Below are positions 1 through 5,014 of a stretch of 8,414 nucleotides of DNA, in pieces. Origin of the DNA: an uncultured Novosphingobium sp. (GTDB lineage: Bacteria; Pseudomonadota; Alphaproteobacteria; Sphingomonadales; Sphingomonadaceae); contig CALKVF010000014.1 of NCBI GenBank assembly GCA_937996535.1, positions 1-8,414 on the forward strand, given 5' to 3'. Both the position numbers and the translations under genes were made by a program. Position 1 is the first letter of the stretch; each line of letters begins with the position of its first letter. The notes under the pieces were generated by a model. The model saw only the letters and a program-made list of their open reading frames with translations, did not search any database and was not told where the DNA came from.

Positions 1-644
<644 letters not shown>

Positions 645-660
645 GGGGCCTTTTCGCCCC
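645..660 (+). terminator. Small GC hairpin just after argG
   Basis: GGGGC (645-649) pairs with GCCCC (656-660) around a six-base loop, CTTTTC. It starts on the base after the argG stop. No T-run follows, so by itself it is a weak intrinsic terminator. It may instead stabilise the mRNA 3' end or assist the stronger stem-loop about 40 bases downstream. Confidence 0.35.
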
Positions 661-681
661 GGCCGGCAGGCCCGAAAAACT

Positions 682-735
682 CTATCCACCGCAGCTGCGG
701 GTTTATCCACCGCCCAATCGGGAGCCTGTGGATAA
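682..735. promoter_or_regulatory. Cluster of three DnaA-box-like 9-mers
   Basis: The consensus DnaA box is TTATNCACA. On the minus strand, 735-727 reads TTATCCACA, a perfect match. On the plus strand, TTATCCACC (703-711) matches 8 of 9 and CTATCCACC (682-690) matches 7 of 9. The two plus-strand boxes share TATCCACCGC and are exactly 21 bp apart, two helical turns on the same DNA face. An A/T-richer stretch (741-870) and a GANTC site (758-762) follow. Clustered boxes next to unwindable DNA can indicate a DnaA-regulated promoter, a titration site or an origin element. Here the boxes also form a terminator stem, so they could be coincidental. Confidence 0.4.
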
Positions 736-748
736 ACCCGTAATTTTG
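698..748 (+). terminator. Strong stem-loop with T-rich tail, probable argG terminator
   Basis: A perfect 13-bp inverted repeat, CGGGTTTATCCAC (698-710) and GTGGATAAACCCG (728-740), encloses a 17-base spacer. The spacer can itself fold further (CCC 713-715 with GGG 720-722). The stem is followed at once by TAATTTTG, so the element has the form of a rho-independent terminator for argG. Its position, 54 bases after the stop codon, is suitable. The T-run is interrupted, so efficiency is uncertain. The same arms contain DnaA-box sequences, listed separately. Confidence 0.6.
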
Positions 749-819
749 TGCTTGCACGACTCAGGATCGAGGCGCAGCATCAAGTCATCGAGAAGGAAGT
801 AATTAACTTGAAGTTTCAC

Positions 820-829
820 GGAGAAATCC
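820..829 (+). promoter_or_regulatory. Shine-Dalgarno site of the 38-codon ORF
   Basis: GGAG at 820-823 lies six bases before the ATG at 830, in an A-rich, unstructured context (GGAGAAATCC). It is one of the best-spaced ribosome binding sites in the window and is the main reason to believe translation starts at 830. Confidence 0.5.
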
Positions 830-946
830 ATGAAACAGAAAGAAAAATTGCAACCATCAAGATCTGGCAGCGATGCCCGCAGCAGCGTCGGAAAACACGC
901 CTCAGGAAGTCTTCGGACGGAATTTGGCGAACCGCAGATGCAGTGA
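830..946 (+). CDS. Unrecognised 38-residue basic peptide
   Basis: I do not recognise this ORF. It encodes 38 residues starting MKQKEKLQPSRSGSDARSS and ending FGEPQMQ, rich in Lys, Arg, Ser and Gly, hydrophilic, with no signal peptide, membrane segment or cysteine. Support for translation comes from the well-placed GGAG at 820 and the A-rich first codons (Lys, Gln, Lys, Glu, Lys), typical of a real start in a GC-rich genome. It lies alone between the argG stem-loop and a strong terminator. After its TGA (944-946) the same frame stays open for another 129 codons, to the TGA at 1334-1336, starting with a GTG at 947. It may therefore be a complete small protein, a leader peptide, or the start of a longer gene broken or recoded at one TGA. 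It could also be a chance ORF within a noncoding RNA. Confidence 0.4.
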   Translation: MKQKEKLQPSRSGSDARSSVGKHASGSLRTEFGEPQMQ

Positions 947-1080
947 GTGGCGCGCGGTCAGGAGGCCGGTTCGACGGCGGCCAGGACAGACGAAGGGAAA
1001 GCAGCGTTTCGGCGCAGCGGAACGAAAGTCTGGCTTGGCAAAGCATCGAAACGGTCACGGAACCGCCGGGCGACGGGGAA

Positions 1081-1121
1081 GGCTTTCGGGCCTGAACCAC
1101 CGCCCGACGGGACCCGAAGCC
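1081..1121 (+). repeat. Imperfect stem-loop in the orphan region
   Basis: GGCTTTCGGG (1081-1090) pairs with CCCGAAGCC (1113-1121): nine base pairs with one bulged T, around a 22-base loop. In a competing fold, CGCCCG in the loop (1101-1106) pairs with CGGGCG upstream (1067-1072). No T-run follows, so it is not a terminator. Confidence 0.4.
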
Positions 1122-1148
1122 AAGGCAAGGTCCGCCATGATGAGCGCC

Positions 1149-1164
1149 GGCTTCTTTCGAAGCC
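1149..1164 (+). repeat. Compact GGCTTC/GAAGCC hairpin
   Basis: GGCTTC (1149-1154) and GAAGCC (1159-1164) form a perfect six-pair stem closed by the tetraloop TTTC. The GGCTTC arm could alternatively pair with the GAAGCC of the preceding stem-loop (1116-1121), so the two hairpins are mutually exclusive in part. Confidence 0.4.
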
Positions 1165-1291
1165 ACCGTTTCACGAAGCGGCAGCAGGAATGGGAAAGGT
1201 GGCTCGTCAGCGTGCTGGCGGCAAGGCGCCGGAACCGGACCGGCCCGATGCGACGAGCATCACGATGCAGGACACCCCGGTGCTTTGCACT

Positions 1292-1318
1292 CGCGGTGCT
1301 CTTACACGCATCACCGCG
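1292..1318 (+). repeat. CGCGGTG/CACCGCG stem-loop
   Basis: CGCGGTG (1292-1298) is the exact reverse complement of CACCGCG (1312-1318), with a 13-base loop. Just upstream, GTGC-TTT-GCAC (1280-1290) forms a second tiny hairpin, and CGGTGC recurs at 1278-1283 and 1294-1299. No T-run follows. Confidence 0.35.
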
Positions 1319-1388
1319 GCCACGCTGCCCGAATGAAGGGTAACCGCACTCGCCCATATCGCGGCGAAACAATGTCAGAGGCTCGCGT

Positions 1389-1424
1389 GGGGCTGGCAGC
1401 GATGCCGGCCCCATTTGCTTTTGC
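1389..1424 (+). terminator. Rho-independent terminator with GNRA tetraloop
   Basis: GGGGCTGGCA (1389-1398) pairs along all ten positions (one T-G wobble) with TGCCGGCCCC (1403-1412) around GCGA, a stable GNRA tetraloop. ATTTGCTTTT follows at once. This is the clearest intrinsic terminator in the window. It cannot serve rluE, which begins 46 bases later on the same strand, so it implies a transcript ending here that arises in the 741-1388 region or reads through from argG. Confidence 0.65.
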
Positions 1425-1443
1425 CGGGCCCATTTGCTTTTGC
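1404..1443 (+). repeat. Tandem duplication of the terminator's 3' half
   Basis: Positions 1404-1424 and 1423-1443 are 21-base direct repeats differing at one base (C versus G at the fifth base after the first GCC) and overlapping by two bases, so the period is 19. The core CCCATTTGCTTTTGC is identical in both. Each copy holds a descending terminator arm plus a T-rich tail, so the single ascending arm at 1389-1398 can pair with either copy. Confidence 0.8.
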
Positions 1444-1451
1444 TGAGCTGG

Positions 1452-1469
1452 GGCGGCAAGAGAGCCGCC
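1452..1469 (+). promoter_or_regulatory. Perfect hairpin abutting the rluE start codon
   Basis: GGCGGC (1452-1457) and GCCGCC (1464-1469) form a perfect six-pair GC stem around the loop AAGAGA. The last paired base is immediately before the ATG at 1470. The only purine-rich Shine-Dalgarno candidate lies in the loop. The hairpin could hold rluE translation low or display the ribosome binding site. Confidence 0.45.
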
Positions 1470-2024
1470 ATGTCGCGCCTGATCCTGTTCAACAAGCCCT
1501 ATGGCGTCCTGTGCCAGTTCACCGACAGCGGCAGCGCCGAACCGCGCCCGACGCTGGCCGATCACATCGCCCTGCCCGGGGTCTATCCGGCCGGGCGGCT
1601 CGATACCGACAGCGAAGGGCTGTTGCTGCTGACCGACGATGGCCGGCTTCAGGCCCGGATCGCCGATCCCCGCTTCAAGGTGCCCAAGACCTATCTCGCG
1701 CAGGTGGAAGGGATACCCGATGCCGCTGCGCTTGAAACCTTGCGACGCGGCGTGACGCTAAAGGACGGGCGAACCCGCCCGGCCGAGGCCGACCTGATCG
1801 ACCCGCCCGAGCTGTGGCCCCGGACGCCCCCGATCCGCGTGCGCCAGAGCGTGCCCGACAGCTGGCTCCGCCTGACGATCCGCGAAGGGCGCAATCGCCA
1901 GGTCCGCCGGATGACCGCAGCGGTTGGCCACCCTACCCTGCGGCTGGTCCGCTGGCGGATCGGTGACTGGACGCTGGAGGGCCTGCAGCCCGGCGAATGG
2001 CGCGAAGTACCGGCCCGGCTCTAG
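1470..2024 (+). CDS. rluE: 23S rRNA pseudouridine synthase RluE
   Basis: This enzyme isomerises a specific uridine of 23S rRNA to pseudouridine (position 2457 in E. coli), acting in the peptidyl-transferase region during 50S maturation. The 184-residue product aligns by eye with RluE over its whole length: RLILFNKPYGVLCQFTD at the N-terminus, the catalytic GRLDTDSEGLLLLT with Asp45, KTYLAQVEGIP with Tyr75, LWPRTPPIRVRQ, EGRNRQVRRM (139-148) and the C-terminal NGEWREV-like segment. Like other RluE proteins it has no N-terminal S4 RNA-binding domain. ATG at 1470 is chosen because conservation begins there; the upstream in-frame TTG at 1434 lies in the duplicated terminator tail. No strong Shine-Dalgarno is visible outside the start-codon hairpin. 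Its TAG stop overlaps the stop of the convergent methyltransferase gene. RluB or RluF are less likely, given the missing S4 domain. Confidence 0.93.
   Translation: MSRLILFNKPYGVLCQFTDSGSAEPRPTLADHIALPGVYPAGRLDTDSEGLLLLTDDGRLQARIADPRFKVPKTYLAQVEGIPDAAALETLRRGVTLKDGRTRPAEADLIDPPELWPRTPPIRVRQSVPDSWLRLTIREGRNRQVRRMTAAVGHPTLRLVRWRIGDWTLEGLQPGEWREVPARL
2021..2024. other. CTAG palindrome holding both stop codons
   Basis: The four bases CTAG give TAG on the plus strand (2022-2024, end of rluE) and TAG on the minus strand (2023-2021, end of the methyltransferase). There is no intergenic space, so neither gene has its own terminator before the other's coding sequence begins. Confidence 0.9.
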
Positions 2025-3292
2025 CCTTCGAGGACGAACAGGCTGGCGAGTTCGACGTGGGTCGACCACCGGAACTGCCCCACCGGGCGCAGATCGGCCA
2101 GTCGGTAGCCCGCTTCGATCAGCAGCGCGGCATCGCGCGCCCAGCTTGACGGGTTGCAGCTGATATAGACCACCCGCGCCACGGTGCTGCCGGCGATCCG
2201 CTCAACCTGCTCACGCGCACCGGCGCGCGGCGGATCGAGCACCACAGCGGAAAAACGGTTCAGTTCCTCGGCCAACAGCGGATTGCGGAACAGGTCGCGG
2301 TGCAGCGCATGGACCGGCACCTGCGCCCGGGCCGCCGCCGCCTTGCAGGCAAGCGAGGCATCGCGCGCGGCTTCAACCGCCAGCACCTTGGTTTCCGGCC
2401 CCGCGAGCGCGAAGGCGAAGGTGCCGAGGCCGGAAAACAGGTCGGCCACGGTGGCGCAGCTCACCAGCCATTCCCTGGCTGCCCCGGTCAGCACCTCTTC
2501 GCCGTCGCGGGTCGCCTGAAGGAACGAGCCCGGCGGAAACGGCACGGCCACCCCGGCCAGCGTAATGGTGACCGGTTCAGGCTCCCACACGGTTTCCGGA
2601 CCATAGCCCTGATCGAGCGTGAAGCGCGCCAGCCCGTGATCACGCGCAAAATCGAGCATCGCCTCGGTCGCGGCCAGCCCTTCGACCGTCAGCCCCTTGA
2701 TCCCGAGATCAAGCCCCTGATCGGCAAGGGTCAGTTCGACATCGGCCGCCAGCTTGGCGTGGGCGTGCTTGCCCTTGGCCGCGCCCCGGCCCGCCGCCTT
2801 GCCGCCGCTCTTGGGGGCGGCCTGCCCCAGCTTGATCAGCAGCTTGCGGACATGGGGCAGCACGGCGACGATTTCGGGCACCAGCACGGCGCATTCGGAC
2901 AGTTCGACCAGCCGGTGCGACTTTGCCTCGCGGTAGCCGATCACCACCCGCCCCTGCGAGCTTTCGGCGCGCAGCGAGGCCCGGCGGCGGCTGGCCGGCG
3001 GCGACAGGTGCGGCGGCGCGATATGCTCTGCGCCCAGCTCCTGCGCGGTCGAGGCATTGGCAACCCGCGCCTCGACGAAATTGGCGAGGCTTTCTTCGTC
3101 CAGCTGCTGCAACTGGCAGCCGCCGCACTGGCCGAAATGACGGCACGGCGGCGTTACATGGTGCGGGCCGGGTTCGATCCGCCCGTCTTCGTGGAGCAGG
3201 TCGCCGGGCGCCACGCCCCAGGCATAGCGTCCCGATGCGGTAAGGCCGTCGCCCTTGGCGGCGATGCGGATGATTTCTTCAGGCTGGCTCAC
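2021..3292 (-). CDS. rlmD: 23S rRNA (uracil-C5)-methyltransferase, RlmD/TrmA family
   Basis: This family transfers a methyl group from S-adenosylmethionine to C5 of a uridine in 23S rRNA (U1939 for E. coli RlmD). The 423-residue product has a short TRAM-like N-terminus and Fe-S cluster cysteines C50-x5-C56-x2-C59 plus C134. It also has PFPPGSFLQ (251-259), the SAM-binding DLFSGLGTFAF (284-294), DPPRAG (353-358), catalytic Cys379 in YISCNPSSWARD, and the general-base Glu414 in HVELASLF. Residues about 160-180 are a Gly/Ala/Lys-rich low-complexity insert. The start is GTG at 3292, which overlaps the nnr stop as GTGA; the longer open frame upstream reads through nnr and is unconserved. No clear Shine-Dalgarno precedes it, so coupled translation is likely. 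It is the last gene of the cluster. Which uridine it modifies cannot be read from sequence. Confidence 0.92.
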   Translation of the reverse strand: MSQPEEIIRIAAKGDGLTASGRYAWGVAPGDLLHEDGRIEPGPHHVTPPCRHFGQCGGCQLQQLDEESLANFVEARVANASTAQELGAEHIAPPHLSPPASRRRASLRAESSQGRVVIGYREAKSHRLVELSECAVLVPEIVAVLPHVRKLLIKLGQAAPKSGGKAAGRGAAKGKHAHAKLAADVELTLADQGLDLGIKGLTVEGLAATEAMLDFARDHGLARFTLDQGYGPETVWEPEPVTITLAGVAVPFPPGSFLQATRDGEEVLTGAAREWLVSCATVADLFSGLGTFAFALAGPETKVLAVEAARDASLACKAAAARAQVPVHALHRDLFRNPLLAEELNRFSAVVLDPPRAGAREQVERIAGSTVARVVYISCNPSSWARDAALLIEAGYRLADLRPVGQFRWSTHVELASLFVLEG

Positions 3293-4686
3293 AGGCAGGC
3301 GGAGTAAGCGCTGCGGACCGCTGCGGCAAGCTGCCCAGCGGTGAAAGCGGGGGGACAAAGCCGCGCCGCCTCGCCGTGGAGCCACACGCCCTCGCACGCA
3401 GCTGCAAAGGGATCGGCCCCGGCGGCGAGCCGGCTGGCGATAGCCCCGGCGAGCACATCGCCCGTGCCCGCGGTTGACAACCAGCTCGATGCGCGCGGGG
3501 CAAGCGCGGTGCGGCCATCGGGCGCGGCGATCACGGTATCGGGCCCCTTGGCGACGATCACCATGCCGCTAGCCTGCGCCAGCGCGCGAGCGCGTTCGAC
3601 CTTGCTGCCACTGCCGAGGCAATCGAAAGCGCGTTCCAATGCGATCAGTTCGCCCTCGTGCGGGGTGGCGATCAGCGATGCAGCGCGCTCGGTCAGGTGG
3701 CGCGCGCCGAGCAGGACCAGCGCATCGGCATCGATCACCGCCGGGATCGGCTCTGACAGGGCGATGGCCAGCCGCTCGCGCGCCGCGCCGTCGCGCCCCA
3801 GCCCCGGGCCGACCAGCAGCGCGCCGTAGCGGGTATCGGTGAGCGCCTCGGCCAGCGGGGTGCGGTCGATCACCAGATCGGCAGGCGCAGCGCCGCTGTC
3901 CGCCAGCAGTTTGACGTAGCCCGCCCCCGCCCCTTGCGCGGCCAGCGCGGAAAGCAGCGCCGCCCCCGGCATGGCCCCGCCGACCACGCCTAGCAGCCCG
4001 CGGGTATATTTGTGGGCATCGGCTGCCGGCGCGCAAAGCTGCGGCCGGGCAATCGCCTCAGCCGCGCCGGCAACAGGCCCCACGCTAATCGGCACCAGCC
4101 GCAGCGCGCCCATCAGCGCGCTCGCGGGCATCAGGTAATGCGCGAATTTCCATGCCCCCAGGGCCACCGTAAGGTCATAGCTGGGCAGATCATCGTTGAG
4201 CGGCAGCCCACGATCGGCATCGACCCCGCTCGGCAGGTCAACCGCCACACTGTGCGCATGGCTCGCCGCGAGCCGCTGCAGCAGGGCAAGGTGATCCGCC
4301 GCCAGCGGCCGCACCAGTCCTGATCCGAACAGACAGTCGACAAAGACCTCGCCGTGGCATTCCGCCTCTGGCCCCAGCGCTGCGCCCCCGAACAGGCCGC
4401 GTGCAGTGCGGGCGGCGGCGGTCTTGGGCTCGGCGGCGGCGATGACCTGCACTGCCCCGCCACGCTCACGGATTGCCTCGGCGATCACATAGCCGTCGCC
4501 GCCATTGTTGCCGGGACCGCACAGCACGGTCACCGCGCGGCCGCCGGCCATGCGCCAGACATAGTCTGCCGCGCCGCGCCCGGCGATCTGCATAAGGGCA
4601 TCGACGCTGGTGCTCGCCGCGATCAGCGCGTCCTCGGCGCCGCGCATCTGCGCGGCGGTCAGGATCTGGTCATTTGCCCGGGGCAT
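3289..4686 (-). CDS. nnr: Bifunctional NAD(P)HX epimerase / ADP-dependent dehydratase
   Basis: The protein repairs hydrated NADH and NADPH: the N-terminal domain epimerises R- to S-NAD(P)HX and the C-terminal domain dehydrates the S form using ADP. At 465 residues it is somewhat shorter than E. coli Nnr but has both domains. The epimerase (about 1-215) shows ILTAAQMR, GPGNNGGDGYV (57-67), VDCLFGSGL with Asp118, and DLPSGVDADRG (150-160). The ribokinase-like dehydratase (about 225-465) shows KYTRGLLGVVGG, VGPGLGR (292-298), DADAL, TPHEGE (341-346), KGPDTV and STAGTGDVLAG (404-414) with the catalytic Asp410. The ATG at 4686 is chosen because ILTAAQMR is the usual family N-terminus. It lies inside the preceding lipoprotein gene, a 17-bp overlap, and no Shine-Dalgarno is evident. 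The TGA overlaps the next gene's GTG. Confidence 0.95.
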   Translation of the reverse strand: MPRANDQILTAAQMRGAEDALIAASTSVDALMQIAGRGAADYVWRMAGGRAVTVLCGPGNNGGDGYVIAEAIRERGGAVQVIAAAEPKTAAARTARGLFGGAALGPEAECHGEVFVDCLFGSGLVRPLAADHLALLQRLAASHAHSVAVDLPSGVDADRGLPLNDDLPSYDLTVALGAWKFAHYLMPASALMGALRLVPISVGPVAGAAEAIARPQLCAPAADAHKYTRGLLGVVGGAMPGAALLSALAAQGAGAGYVKLLADSGAAPADLVIDRTPLAEALTDTRYGALLVGPGLGRDGAARERLAIALSEPIPAVIDADALVLLGARHLTERAASLIATPHEGELIALERAFDCLGSGSKVERARALAQASGMVIVAKGPDTVIAAPDGRTALAPRASSWLSTAGTGDVLAGAIASRLAAGADPFAAACEGVWLHGEAARLCPPAFTAGQLAAAVRSAYSACL

Positions 4687-5014
4687 GAAGCGGGATCACA
4701 TAGCGGGCATCACCAAGGATCACTTCGTAGCGATCCTGCTTGAGCGCCGATTGCGACAGGTCGGCCCCATCGGCGGCCAGCAGGCTCTGCTCGTCCTTGC
4801 TCGCTTCCAGCCGGTGGAACGCGCCATCGGGGTGACGGACGACGAAAACCGCCGTGCCGCCGCTGTCCACGCGGTCCAGCACGCAATCCTGGGTGAAGTC
4901 CTTGGCCCCGCCCAGCGCGCACCAGATACGCTCCTGCGCCGCCTCTGGCTGAGCCGCGCCGCCGCCCGAACATGCGGTCAGCATGGCAAGCCCGAGAAGC
5001 GCCGCGCTGCGCAT
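4670..5014 (-). CDS. Small predicted lipoprotein of unknown function
   Basis: The 114-residue product starts with Arg2 and a hydrophobic stretch, MRSAALLGLAMLTAC, ending in a good lipobox, LTAC, with Cys15 as the predicted lipidated residue. Serine follows it, which by the E. coli +2 rule would favour outer-membrane sorting. A Gly/Ala-rich linker leads to a compact domain of about 85 residues with two further cysteines, Cys32 and Cys44 (WCALGG...FTQDC), close enough to form a disulfide in the periplasm. The C-terminal half looks beta-rich (TAVFVVRHPDGAFHRL, YEVILGDARYVIPL). No named family is recognised. The ATG overlaps the ilvD stop as TAATG, so translation is probably coupled to ilvD. The 3' end overlaps the nnr start by 17 bp. 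Confidence 0.8.
   Translation of the reverse strand: MRSAALLGLAMLTACSGGGAAQPEAAQERIWCALGGAKDFTQDCVLDRVDSGGTAVFVVRHPDGAFHRLEASKDEQSLLAADGADLSQSALKQDRYEVILGDARYVIPLHAPGK

Larger units (their letters stand above)
741..1424 (+). other. Orphan candidate transcription unit between argG and rluE
   Basis: About 680 bases sit between the argG stem-loop and a strong intrinsic terminator, with no recognisable conserved protein. The first 130 bases are A/T-richer than the flanking genes. I could not pick a convincing promoter: TTGCAC at 752-757 is a poor -35 with no good -10. Beyond the 38-codon ORF, two long plus-strand frames overlap (873-1343 and 947-1336). Both give Arg/Pro/Gly-rich sequence without a known domain, and third-position GC does not clearly favour either, so neither is called. 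Several hairpins occur (1081-1121, 1149-1164, 1280-1290, 1292-1318). A structured or regulatory RNA with a short ORF is plausible. The sequence does not match tRNA, tmRNA, 6S, SRP or RNase P RNA as far as I can tell. Confidence 0.35.

Noticed and set aside
804..818. Possible CtrA site (TTAA-N7-TTAA) at TTAACTTGAAGTTTC
   Set aside because: Only the first half-site matches; the second reads TTTC, which is too weak to claim.
808..834. CTTGAA resembling a heat-shock sigma-32 -35 box
   Set aside because: The expected C-rich -10 is absent, and a start from it would fall at or after the ORF's own start codon.
968..974. GGTTCGA, resembling a tRNA T-loop or tmRNA segment
   Set aside because: The flanking bases cannot form the required T-stem, and no acceptor, anticodon arm or CCA end lies nearby.
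748..1095. A 115-codon frame beginning in the A/T-rich stretch
   Set aside because: No Shine-Dalgarno precedes its start, it covers the better-supported ORF at 830 in another frame, and it encodes nothing recognisable.
873..1343. A 156-codon plus-strand frame overlapping 947-1336
   Set aside because: It has no ribosome binding site, no domain, an Arg/Pro/Ser-rich composition and no clearer codon bias than the overlapping frame. Open frames of this length are common in GC-rich DNA.
1372..1446. A 24-codon ORF spanning the terminator repeats
   Set aside because: It only translates the terminator stem and its duplicated tail, with no real ribosome binding site.
2300..3307. A 335-codon plus-strand frame opposite the rRNA methyltransferase
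   Set aside because: It is the antisense of a well-identified gene, has Arg/Gln/Gly-rich low-information sequence, and no recognisable motif or start signal.
3293..3397. Longer N-terminus of the rRNA methyltransferase
   Set aside because: The extra 35 residues are Arg-rich and lie wholly inside nnr; the GTGA overlap start at 3292 gives the usual family N-terminus.
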